The notes under the pieces are model-generated. The model did not search any database, had not been told where the DNA came from, and saw nothing but the letters and a program-made list of their open reading frames with translations. The position numbers and the translations under genes were made by a program. Shown here in pieces: positions 20,420 through 31,278 of a DNA stretch of 64,000 nt; positions within the stretch are counted from its first letter, which is position 1, and every line of letters begins with the position of its first letter. The stretch is from Dactylonectria macrodidyma. Taxonomy: Eukaryota > Ascomycota > Sordariomycetes > Hypocreales > Nectriaceae. The stretch covers positions 4,694,501 to 4,758,500 of the forward strand of contig JAGMUV010000002.1 of NCBI GenBank assembly GCA_020744425.1, in the 5' to 3' direction.

Positions 20420-22353
20420 CTATGCAACATTACCACGGACTTGCTTAATACCCGTAACCTTGATATCTCTCCAGAAGAAGACGCAAAACCAGCCCAGAGA
20501 CAAAATGCAAACACTGGCAATCAGCATATACCTCTGGGTATCACCATAGGCGAGGGCAATCCCATGTCGGATCTCAGTGCCTTGCCTATAAGCCAGCTGT
20601 GTGTACATGCTGCTGTAGATGGCATCGACATCAGCTTCTGGGGGTAGATGGGCAACGAGGCGATCTCGAAAAGTTCCAGTCCAGATAGCAGCTGCAACGG
20701 TTGATCCCACGGCTGTTCCGATGCTACCGAAGAGATCGAGGATGGCGATTAGCACAGCAATGTGCTGATGGTCAGACGGAGCCATCATGGCCATCTCTCC
20801 AGAAAGAACGACGGGACCTCCCGCAAAAGCCACTAAGATCTGAGTCATGATAACATAGCCAATAGGGCTATCAGGTTGCCGGAATTGGATCATGAGGCCA
20901 ACTCCCAAAAGCATCAAAGGAGCGGCGAAGTAGAGGTTGACCCACTTGAACCGCCCAGTTCGCGCCATCAGATACCCTATGACGAGGCCTGAGAAACAAG
21001 ATCCGACACGGTAAATATTGCTGATATACGTTGCTTTAGTGACGCCAGTGTTCCACACGACTAATAGCATGGACGTAAAGTAGCTTCCCCAGATGGCCGA
21101 ATTCCAGAAGACGAAGGTGAACATGATGCCACCAAAGAAGACAGTTCGGTCGGCAAGGAGCTTGAATGGAATGAAGGTGACTGGTGCGAAGAACTTTTCC
21201 CAAATGACGAATGTCACAATCAATAGGCCTCCGACAACGATCATAGATATTATCATAGGCGAGTTCCAGCCTTCGGGTTGACGGGAGTAGATGGACATTG
21301 GCAAGAGGAACAAAGCCATCCCTGCAGTTAGAATAACAATGCCGAACAGGTCGGTATCCACACACCAATCGAGTGCGGCTGGTATGGAAAGCGTCGGTTG
21401 GTGAGGTGCGATGATGCCAAACTTCTCTGCTTTGCGACCGTTGATGAAGAATAGAATAGCAAGAGGCGTAACAACAATTGGAATAACTATTGTCCAGATA
21501 CCGAAGCCCCATCGGAAGCCAATGCCTTGGATGATACTATCCGCCATAGGACCGCCAAGCCAAGTAGTAACGATGTAGGGAGATGTGGCAAAGGCAAGCA
21601 TGAGTGGACGGTTGACGAGGGAGGACGTGTCGGAGATGAAGACAGTCAAGCAGTAGCTGACTCCTTGAGCTCTAGAATCGACGTTAGCAGAAGAGTTTGA
21701 GTACAAGGCAATACTTAAATGGTCATACCCAGTAACAGAAAAGACCTGCGCAGCCACGTAAGCCTCGACGTTCGGGGAAGCGGCCATCAGAATGAAGCCA
21801 ATGGTCCAGATGAGCATAGTGATGAGAATAGTCTGAGGCCGTCCCCAGGTATCCATGATCTTGGCAAATACGAGCTTTGACAGGCCGCCAAACAAACTCG
21901 AAATTATGCCCGTGACGGCAGTGAGAGAATGGGCCGAAAACGAGCTGGTGACGAAGGGGTTGAGACTGCGGGTGACAACCTCTTGGGTAGAGGCGATAAA
22001 GTAGATGAGCCAGATGCTGCGTCGGGTATCAGATACAATAGATTTATCTAATCATTCAATTGTCTCAATGGACAGCTATGGGGTATAGTTAGGGGATGCA
22101 AATAAACGGATACTCACAGAGCGTAAGCGATAATCATGTCACGTTTCGTCCACACGGTTGTGATGGCTTCAATGTGGCGCACACCAGCTTGGTAGTTGCT
22201 TGAGGCCTCGGGAATGGCTTTTAGATCCGTTTCGGTATCTCGAACAGCATCAGAGCCGCCCGTCCCCTTGCCCTCGTTATTATCGCCGGCAACATCGGGG
22301 GCTGAGGCGATGGCGTCAGATGCCGACTGCGTTGTGAGGCCCATCTTGGGCAA
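20420..22353 (-). CDS. MFS siderophore-iron transporter (SIT/Mir family)
   Basis: Predicted plasma-membrane importer of ferri-siderophores, 591 aa with about 14 helices, the normal size. Exons are 22353-22118, 22016-21729 and 21671-20420; introns are 101 nt (GTGAGT...GCAG) and 57 nt (GTATGA...CTAG with GCTAAC branch). The second intron is a multiple of three and open, so it could be missed; removing it restores the family sequence VTG-AQGVSY. Signatures: N-terminal GVRHIEAITTVWTKRDMIIAYAL just before helix 1, FISDTSSLVNRPLMLAF, and the WGFGIWTIVIPIV region typical of the SIT family. Its upstream region is shared with a CFEM gene and contains an iron-type GATA palindrome (23124-23142), suggesting repression under iron sufficiency. 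Confidence 0.9.
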
Positions 22354-23797
22354 TTTCCAAGTGATTGCCTCTCACTATTTTCTGGTGTTGAAAGCGCAAG
22401 CTGGGCGGGGAGGCGAGATGGTGTGCCATGAGCTGCGAGTCAAGAAAGGGATCAGGAAAGCCGACAGCAAAAGCCAGATGCGCCGATGGAATCCCTGTTG
22501 TTATATGCAGATGCGGTTTCAAGGATCCCCACGTTTATCGGAGCGTTGGCTAGCCGTAGGCCGAAGTCCGTACGTGTCCGCAGCTTCCCTTTGCCTTTGG
22601 GTAGGTGCGAGCTGGGGAAATGTACCAGGATACCAGGATTCTTGGAGGGACAAACTTAGAGAGCCCTGTTCCAGAGTAGGGCCTGGGGGTGAGAAATAAA
22701 CAATACGACATCTGCCAAGTTGTTCTCGGCTTGCATGTGAGTGCTGTGGATCCGGCCGGGCTCTGTCGGTGGGGAGGGGAAGCATCATCAGCATCAAGGC
22801 CATGGACTGAGCAACTCTTCACGCAAGGTACTTGCGACAGATCCCTCCATCATCGCAGCAGCATAAATGGCTCACTCAGGTGGCCAGAGCTAGGAACTGA
22901 TGCCTGGCTGGGGTAGGTAGAGACTACGAGGGGATTGCATCCCGCGAAGGATCAACGAACCACCTGTCACATCCGGCCCTGGGCAAGCAGAACAAGCTTA
23001 AACACATCTACCAAGGCTAATCAGGCAGGAGATGCACAGCCCGATGATGTCAGGGTCTTTGTACAGGGCGTGTTCCAGCCGAGGGAGTGCACTGCTTTCA
23101 GCTTAGCAGTGCAATAGCGCACGTTATCTGATGATCAGATAACCCATGTGCAAAAGGATCTAAATCATGGGTGCCCACAACGGCCAATCGGCTCACCGCA
23201 ACCCCTGGAACTCGTCAAGAAATCCCCTCCTTTCTACGGCTCGCTAGCCGTTAGTTGGGGCCTTTTGCTGCAAAAGACTTCGCTTCGCGGTTCCGTCACC
23301 TCCGCTAGCTCGGTGTTCCTCCACAACCCAAAATCGTCGTCGTCGCCCGCAGTTCCCTCGCCACACACCAAGGCACTATATGCGACAGGGCTCTCTCAAA
23401 CGAGTCTGGCTGTCATGCAAGAGCTCGGATGTGGAAGGCAGCCATTATGAACTACGAGCGGTTTCGGCGCTCACATGTCATGTCATGAAATGCCAAGGAT
23501 CTAGTGAAAGGGACCCCACGCGAACCTCCATCATGCTGGACCAGCAATGGTTGAGAACTGTTCGACAGGCCTGATAGCTGAATCCTCCCATGCGCAAGAG
23601 GCGTAAGATTGGAGCTCTAAATGCTAACGGGCCGGCTACATCTATAAACGAGATGCCCCTGCATGGTCTGCTTGGTCCTCCACCTTGACCTGCGCATTTC
23701 TCCATCCTTCATTCTGGACTTTGATTGAGCTTCAGCTACCTCAACATATCAATTACCAGATTTCTAAGACTAATTACAGCCCATAGTCCTTTCCAAC
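22354..23797. other. Divergent promoter region, siderophore transporter / CFEM
   Basis: 1.44 kb between two diverging genes. It contains the 19-bp Sre-type palindrome and a CCAAT box at 23184-23188. No coding frame is supported. Confidence 0.5.
23124..23142. promoter_or_regulatory. Palindromic Sre/Fep1-type GATA site
   Basis: TTATCTGATGATCAGATAA consists of two ATCAGATAA sites in inverted orientation around a central G. ATCWGATAA is the known binding consensus of fungal iron-sensing GATA repressors (SreA, SRE, Fep1). It sits 771 bp from the transporter ATG and 656 bp from the CFEM ATG. Binding is inferred. Confidence 0.75.
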
Positions 23798-24516
23798 ATG
23801 AAGACCTCCGTCTTCGTCCTAGCCACCGTCGCGGCCGGCCTCGCCGGAGCCGAAATCAAAAAAGAAGACTACTTCCCCGATTGCTCCATCGACTGCCTCA
23901 ACGACGGCACCGAGCAAGCCACCGACTGCTCGACGACCGACGCAGTTTGCTGGTGCGTGCAGTCCAACTACGAAGCCATCTACAACCAGGCTGTCAATTG
24001 CGTTTTGCAAGAGTGCGGCGCTGACGAGGCTATTGGTACATTTTCCTCCATCCCGCCCCTTTCCGTGGAAAGAAGACATTGCTAACTGCCTCGCTCAATT
24101 TTTCAGACTCGGTTCTCCCTGCTGCTATTGAGTTCTGTTCGGCTGCCTCTTCGTCCGCTTCAGCCGCCGGCAGCTCTGAGACAAGCGAGGCCGTGTCCAA
24201 GCCGTCTGAGAACACGACGACCGATCAGACTAGCACATCTGAAGTTGTACAGACCACTGCCTCCGAAGCCAACCAGACCAACACCTCTGCAGCTGAGACG
24301 AGCACCTCAGCATCCGCGACAGCAACAGAAGCCTCTACGTCGGGCTCAACCATTACCTCAGGTCCGGAGTCGACTTCAACTACTGAGTCTTCTTCTTCCG
24401 CGCCCTCAAACACTGAGTCGGGCGCCGCTGCCAGCACCACCTCCGATTCGGCTGCTGCTATGAACCCCAGGGGGATCCTAGGCATGGTAGTTCTAGGCGT
24501 TGTTGCGGCTATGTAG
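23798..24516 (+). CDS. CFEM-domain GPI-anchored cell-wall protein
   Basis: 215-aa secreted protein. Intron 24036-24106 (71 nt, GTACAT...TCAG, GCTAAC branch) splits the CFEM domain and keeps frame. Residues 1-18 form a signal peptide (MKTSVFVLATVAAGLAGA). The CFEM domain follows with all eight cysteines (DCSIDC, TDC, VCWC, NC, EC, EFC), including the conserved CWC block preceded by an Asp that in known CFEM proteins ligates haem iron. Residues about 95-195 are a Ser/Thr/Glu-rich stalk, and the C-terminus is a hydrophobic tail (ILGMVVLGVVAAM) consistent with a GPI anchor. CFEM proteins serve in haem/iron uptake in some fungi and as surface effectors in others; the iron-type regulatory site upstream favours the first. 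Confidence 0.92.
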
Positions 24517-27071
24517 AGTTGACTCTTCTACTCCGTTCCGCGATGCTTCTATCTGCAAATGCGTCCTCTCGGCGAATTGCATGATTGAATAGCGACGCTC
24601 ACCTTTACAGTGACGGGCATGGTGGACAACGGGAGGTGGCATCGTTTTGTGGCATGGCGCTCGGATTTATCAACCAAAACATGTAAATGAACAGCGGTGC
24701 TTCAGGTGATTGAATAGACATGTAGCTGCAGACCACCCTTGCACTCGTATCTGAGATCCTTTAATCGACCGCCGCTGATCCGCACTTGAACTGGTTAGCA
24801 GTGTGTCACTTGTCCCAGCGGTCAGTGGACATGATCCTGTGCCACATATTTGCAGCCCAAGGTGACTTCTAAACCACCTGGCTTATTCGGTCATTTTGCG
24901 CAACTCCTAAGACTGGCTCCAATCAACATTTTCTCAGGAAAGCCCAGCCATGGTCACCACCACGTCGCATGCAGAAAAGAATCCAATGAAAGTCTCTTGT
25001 TAAAAATCGACGCTAATCGGCTGGCGGGCAGCTCTTTGGAGGGCACTTTCGTCGGCTAGATGCGCCGGACATCCCTGTCTTGGTCCCTACCCTACAAGGG
25101 TCGAACCCGATCAAACGCCCATGTGGAAACATTACTACGTAGTAACCGTTGGACCCTGCATATTGTATCATTTGTCATGTATCAGATCGCCGAGAATGGC
25201 TCGCTGTGCCTGGTTGGAAAGCAGTAATCACAATGTCTTAGGGTTCCATCCGGAACCTAGATGTTTAACGCATGTGGAAACACACCCAATTCGTAACAAC
25301 CTCCAGGACGAAAATATTAATTGCCGTCAAGTTACGACGCAGAATCAAACTCACTTCTGATAAAACGCCTGTGCCTATTCATTCGCCTCATGGTTTCAGT
25401 ATCGACTTTCGTAAGAACGGCATTATCTCTAAGACGTGACAAGCTTGCCAGTCTTTGATTCAGTGCATCTTTGGATAGAGGGAAATAGTAGTAGTTAGCA
25501 AACAAGATTTTGAGGCAGCTATGAAAGACACGTCTGCATAAATCAGGCGGTTGGAGCGAAACAACCCAAATGATTGGTCCCTAGCTAGTAAATGGGTGAT
25601 TTGATTTGATAAGTTCGTCTCGTTCTTATTGGTTTGTGATGCGAGTCATAGGCGCTGCGACCGTCTTGCTGCCCAGCACGCCGACCAACATGCCGAAGCG
25701 CGACACAAAAACGTGATGAAATCTGGTGAATGCGAGGTTAGGAAGGAGCTCGTGATCCTAAGCCAAGTGGTGGAGCTTGACTATGAATACCTAGTGTTGG
25801 TCGACGGGAACAATTTCGCGGGGGATGCGTTTATGCATCTCATCCATCTACTAAGGGTTGTCTCCCGGGATGCATTAACGTGACAGTGGTGGCAGGCGCG
25901 ATGGCCAGCCACTCGCACGAAATAAGATTGAGTGTTGGCCGCTGTTGGTCGCGGCTACTGAGCGTGTCTTAAGGTGTTGTTTAATTATATGTGGTTCGTG
26001 CACGAAAAGTGACATTGTATGTTTATTAGTGTGGTGTCACAAGCATCCACTGTCGACATGTAATTTGGAAACAAGATGCGTGTTCATGGGATGCATAGCG
26101 AGGAATTTGGGGCAGGTTAAAATCTGGCAATTGATCAAACGTAGCATAATGTCGGGATATTGGAAAGAAAAGCGGCAGCAAACCAGGTCAGGGAACGAAT
26201 GTTCCTGGCACGGATTTGGCTGCCGGCAAGAAAAACGGTGAGCCTCTCAAGGTGGAGGAACAAGGTGGAGGGACTCATGAGAGGTAGAATAAGGTGAGAG
26301 AAGGCAGGGGTTGAGCTCTGGCGCTGGGCTCAATTGGGAGCGACACGCCGATGGATGGAGACGACTTGAGATGGATTCGACAGGATAGGACTGGATTAAA
26401 CCGGATAGGACTGGGATTGGCCTGGATAGACGGCATTAGATTGGATGGACGGGATTGGGATTTGATGGATTGGATGGGACGGGACTGAAATGGCACTTGG
26501 ATGAGCTGCACGTGACGGGCAAAAACCCACCTGCAATGGTCCAGGTGACCTCTGTTTTTTTGACTCCACCGAACGGCCCATTCCCAGTTGGGATGCCGCC
26601 ATCCATTGGATTGGATTCCACGATCCATCCATCCACGGCATTCGCCTCGCCTCATCTCGCCTCGCCAAGCGCCTCCAAAGCTCAGAGCGAGCGAGTTGAC
26701 GAGAACCTTCATAGGCAGAGACACAACATTGGAAGCAGCGGCAGAAGAGTGGACGAGTCAAGCACAGAACGGCGACCTCACTGTGAGCGAGACCGCGACG
26801 ACGACGCCACCCAAAGACGAACCACCAAGACGAACCACCAAGACGAATGATCACGACGGAGCAACGGACGGCAACGAAAGGACGACAGAGCGACTCTCCA
26901 AGTCGCGACTAGCCTTGCTATTACTGTACCACCACCACGAGACGAAACGATCTTCCTGACGACAGCGCCAATCCCGCCTCGTCCAGAGTCAAGCTTCGCA
27001 CCTCGAGCTCCAAGCTCTTCCCTTCCTCAACTCCCTCCTTATCCTCCTTACTATTCCATTGCGACTCCTCC
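24517..27071. other. Long intergenic region with low-complexity stretch
   Basis: 2.5 kb with no supported gene. From about 26280 to 26640 the sequence is a degenerate GGATT/GGATGG-like simple repeat (several near-copies of GGATAGGACTGG and GATTGGAT), which creates spurious open frames on both strands. Confidence 0.5.
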
Positions 27072-28375
27072 ATGTCCGAGGACGACGGCGACGTGCTCGG
27101 CCCCGACGGCCAGGCCACCGCCGCTCGCGTCGACCGCGATCGCAGAGCGCCGCGCTTTAGCTGGACGCCCGCCTACGAGGCCACCTTCTTCCGCAGCCTC
27201 TGCGAGAGCGTCCAGCTGGGCCTGCGCGAGAACAGCAGCTTCAAAGCCGAGGCCTGGGAACGCGCTGCCCAGGCCCTGCAGGAGAGCCATGGCGCTTATC
27301 CCACAAAAAGCCACCTGATCAACAAGAGCGACAATGCTCGGAAGCGCTTTCGCCTCTGGCGCGGCCTGCGCGAGGATCCTGAGTTCCTCTACAACCCCGT
27401 CGCTAGGACCGTCACCGCCACAGAAGAGGCCTGGACCGCACACATTGAGGTGAGAAAGCTATCCCGAGCCATGTCGAGTCACCCAGACCGAGAATCGCGT
27501 CACTAACATCGTCGCAGCGGGAACCCCTGTCCAGAGCCCTCCGAGGCCGACCATTCGACCACGAAGACTACATGGAAATCCTCTACCCGGACGTTATTGG
27601 CTCTGGAGGCGCCCCCAAGCGCATCATGAAGCCGCGGAGACGGACTGACGGCCCCATGCTCGAGGACTCGGACACCCCCGGCACCGGCATCCTCAACCTT
27701 CAAAGTGAACCACCCCCGCGGCCTCCTGGCCTCGAGAGCCCCAACCAACATCCGACCTTGACTCAGCCTCCCGCAGCTTTGTTAACAAGCAACGGAGCCC
27801 AACAGAGACCGACGTCGACCTCTATTCCTCCTCGAGCTCCGACTGCCAACTCCAGCGCCCTCACACCCCCCGACGAGACCATCACGCAAAATCGTAAGCG
27901 CCAGTTGCCGGCCACGAGCACCCCGTCCGCATTCGAGTCGACGCCGCCAGCTACAACTGGTGCCATGAACCAGCACCTCACCGAGTCCCCTGAGAAGAGA
28001 CGTCGAACATCTTCCAACGACGGGTCACGCGCCATCGCCTCCGCCGCGACCCTCAACTCGTCCATGCTCCCGCTCGCCATATCCAACGGTCCCAGTGTGA
28101 GCTCACCTTCCCAAGGCGAGGCTGGCCTGCCCCATCCCCCGCTTTTCGAGGAACTTGTGGAGGCAGTCAAGTCGCGTACCTCTCTCCGGTGGCAGGAGGA
28201 GGCTCTGGATGTTTTCTTTCGGGACTTTGCGGACGAGGATTTAGACCTTCAGGTCAAGGTTTCAGAAAGCGTGCTTGTCAATGAGAGTAAGGCCATGGTG
28301 TTTTGCAAGATGCCTAGCCGGGTTCGACAACACTGGGTGAAGCGGTTCAGGGAGACACATCACAAGGCCGCATGA
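27072..28375 (+). CDS. Myb/SANT-like DNA-binding domain protein
   Basis: 411-aa protein, exons 27072-27449 and 27518-28375, with a phase-0 intron of 68 nt (GTGAGA...GCAG, CACTAAC branch). Residues about 27-100 (PRFSWTPAYEATFFRSLCESV... to NARKRFRLWRGLREDPEFLY) have the three-helix, Trp-rich spacing of the Myb/SANT-like domain shared by fungal and plant proteins and some Harbinger-type transposon accessory proteins. A Pro/Ser/Thr-rich linker follows, then a compact helical C-terminal module (LFEELVEAVKSRTSLRWQEE and onward). Probably nuclear. It may be a domesticated transposon gene, but no transposase lies beside it. The coding sequence is GC-rich with strong C/G third-position bias, unlike its surroundings. 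Confidence 0.75.
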
Positions 28376-29067
28376 GAGAGAACAGGAGGATGATAAAGAG
28401 GGGGGAGCTGGCGAGACGGAGACAAGACATGGACTCAATGATTGCACACACACACAGAAGGACGGGAACCATTATGACGGTCCACGGACCAACGAAACCG
28501 AGCAACCCACACACAAAAACACCACGGGGCGTCAAAGAGAGAAGCGTGACGTGTTTATGCCCACCGGGGAAAAGAAAAAGAAAGAACCATCAAAGCGTGT
28601 AAGTTCGTGACACGCCATGTTGAGATACCAATTTTTTTTTTATAACCAAAGAGGCGGGGCGTTATGGATTTCAAGGGGGCTTTGCAATGCATTTAGCGGG
28701 GGATTTCAAAGGCTGGGGAACGTTTGGTAGCGTGTGAAGCGGCGGAGCTGGCGATTGGGAACAGCCTCTTGACCCTTTGGTCTTTTGTATTGATATATAT
28801 AATACATTTAATATTCTACCACCATCAGTTGTTTTGTGTATCTGCTACATTGTATTCTTTCTATGTGGAGTTTGAATAGCTACACAAGCTCATGAGGGGT
28901 GCTCCGCGTCAATACTAGTCAAGACTGGGCAACTGAATGAGAAAGTCATCACTGACATCAATTGAGATTAACATCTGGAAGTTTTCTGGTAAAATATCTC
29001 TATCCTGCTTGGTCATTCGGCGCAAAGTTAACAAGGGTTCTACCCAGGTGGCTGTTCGGATGATATG
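28376..29067. other. Intergenic region
   Basis: 3' region of the Myb-like gene and tail of the decayed HNH gene. Contains a short CA run near 28446-28455 and a T run near 28632. No gene seen. Confidence 0.4.
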
Positions 29068-30370
29068 TCAGTCTTCCAGATCAGCCCAACGCGCTGGGTT
29101 CCAGTTCTGGTCACCCAGTGCACCGTAAATTGCAGCAGCACGAAGCATATTCCACTGCAATTCCAGAAGGTCGAAACCTGGAAGGTCGTCGGGCGTCTTG
29201 GATGGAATGACGAAGATCTGGCTTGTCTCGATTGGCAACCCACTCGCTCGGTGCGCGAACCGTTCCCCCAGTGGAGTCATGTAGTCCCGCGAGATTCAAA
29301 AGTCTGCGGTAATAAACCGGAGTGTTTGGCACCAAATCAGACCTCTTGAGCCAATGCCACTGAACAACAATCTCGTGTGGGTTTTGGGAACCATGGCTTG
29401 AGGGTGAATGCCGCCGTGTTCCACAAATCCTGGAGGTGGGAATTGAGAGAAAGGCGGTTTCGTGGAGTCTCGGCGTCGCTTTGGATCAGGTTCATCCAAC
29501 AGGTCGCCTTTTCCTCGCCCCAAAACAGCTCCAGCATACTCTCGAACGTATTGTTGTCTCTGTTCATCGCGGCATGAGGGAAAATGCAAGCTGCCTCAGG
29601 ATCCGCGGCTCTAGAGATGATGCACACATTCCCATCTCACTGACGTGCCTAAGGTAAGTTAGTGCCGATTAGTGACGTTTCATATCACATCATAATAAGG
29701 AATAAATTGTACCAAAGTGGCTGCATCCAGGATAGAGGCGCGCGAAGCCGTCTCGTCGGATTCCTGAAAGCTCGATCTGGCTATGTCCTGGGCATAGAAT
29801 GATGAGGCCTGGGAACTTGTTCTGCCAGTTTCAACCGTATGTCACATTCAGTATATCTATAGTATTTGCACTACGTTCTAGCGGAGTGCGCATTCCCTTT
29901 TAGTGTAGCTGGCAATGCGACACCGTATCTAGCTTAGGCAGCTTGTCAGCAGTGTGTTCCAAAACCGTTAACTCAGGCGGGGCAACTCATGAACGAAGAG
30001 AAGACATACAAAGCTTCATCGCATCAAGGGGAAGATCGGCCAACTCGTCCCTTATTTTGGGTGCGTCATTCAGTCCTCTGCGTTCGAACCCTTTAATAAT
30101 CGTGTCAAAGTACCGAAGTCGCTCGAGAGGAGCCGCCATGAAAACCGCCAAACTTGCCGCATTGAGCTTAAATGGGCCCACAGTCTGCCAGGCTCAGAAA
30201 AAATCGGCTCGTATCTCGAAATCCTCAATGTACTTGTGGACTGACTGAGCTCGCCGAGGAAGGCCACTCTGGAGATTGAGGATCGCGTTCTGGTCGCTAT
30301 GAGGTAAGCGGCGTACTTGAGCAAAGAACGTTTCTAGGCGTGTTTGGAAGTCTGTAGGTGTGTCCTCCAT
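29068..30370 (-). pseudogene. Decayed HNH-endonuclease domain gene
   Basis: Reading from an ATG at 30370, an amphipathic N-terminal region (MEDTPTDFQTRLETFF...) meets an in-frame TGA near 30205 and then continues in the same frame (...FKLNAASLAVFMAAPLERL). Further down, the frame at 29627-29337 holds the core of the fungal HNH_2-type family: CIISRAADPEAACIFPHAA, FWGEEKA, and NRLSLNSHLQDLWNTAAF. The His expected in the family's EAAHIFP block is Cys here. After KPWFPKPTR the match moves to another frame (VVQWHWLKRSDLVP) and again near 29285 to a third (IFVIPSKTPDDLPGFDLLELQW). At least one stop and two shifts mean it cannot be spliced into one protein without forcing, so I call it broken. Function in intact relatives is uncertain. 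Confidence 0.7.
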
Positions 30371-31034
30371 GATGGATAGCAGTACGAGGTATTCGTATGC
30401 GCGATGTTAGGTATATAAGTTGGCGGGCCCCTAGGGTGACTCTGATTGGGTTGTGAGAGAGTGGTTAGGGAGGAGAAGTTGGTAGAGAAAGTTGAGAGAG
30501 GTTGAGAGAGAGGCGCGAGTGAAAAGGAGAGACAGAGGGAGAGAAATAGGCTGCCGGAAAAATGTTCTCTCTTATTCGGACCGCTGCCTGAAATGAGGTG
30601 AAGAAAGAGTTTGATTTAAAGTAATTGTGAAATGACTATTAATGCTAAGCGATTGGCAGTTATCACTAGGTGGCCTTTTTACAAAATGAGATCATTACGG
30701 TGTGCTGGTTTACAAGGCAAGCACAAGCGCCAACACAAACACTGGGATTACAGCAAAGAAACTGGAGTTATGGGATGAATAAATGCGGGGTCTCATAGGG
30801 GATGGAATTCACAGACTCAGATCCCGACTCTTGCTGGAACTTCATTGCTGGAAAACCTGATCTTAGGCGGCCCGTGGAAGATGTTATCGCCGTATCCTAT
30901 AATTTTTTGACAATCCGAGTAACCGTACCTAGCTCAGTGTGTCGCTGTGGAAGACAAACACCGCACATTATGAAACACCAACCTGCTCTGGATTCTCTAA
31001 AGCGAAATTTGAAGATTAGGTAGGATATTTAGTA
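30371..31034. other. Intergenic, purine-rich
   Basis: Spacer with a GA-rich stretch (about 30450-30550) and the left target duplication of the MULE at 31027-31034. No gene seen. Confidence 0.4.
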
Positions 31035-31078
31035 GAGTAGTGCTATTCGGGCTGTATGATATTGCTATCCGGGCTGTA
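31035..31078 (+). repeat. MULE terminal inverted repeat, left
   Basis: 44 bp, identical to the inverted right end. It contains two near-identical 15-bp units (GCTATTCGGGCTGTA and GCTATCCGGGCTGTA) 7 bp apart, probably repeated transposase-binding sites. Confidence 0.93.
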
Positions 31079-31278
31079 TCGATCACATGACCACGTAATT
31101 TTCAACCGCATTCGGCAAATGCTCCCCGCCACACCAAAATTACAGTGTAAGTCAAAGAACGTGAATAACATCAGGCCAATTCAATCAAGGTCAACACATC
31201 ACAACAGCCCGCGAGCCCGGCTACAACCAAATCGTTCAAAAAACGCATTTCCGGTGTTTCTTCTGAAAAATAGTATTT

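Noticed and set aside
24225..24485. Minus-strand frame opposite the CFEM gene
   Set aside because: Mirror of the Ser/Thr-rich stalk. The plus strand has a signal peptide, eight cysteines and a GPI tail.
26275..26959. Several overlapping frames of 120-150 codons on both strands
   Set aside because: They lie in a degenerate GGATT-type simple repeat and have repeat-derived composition with no domain.
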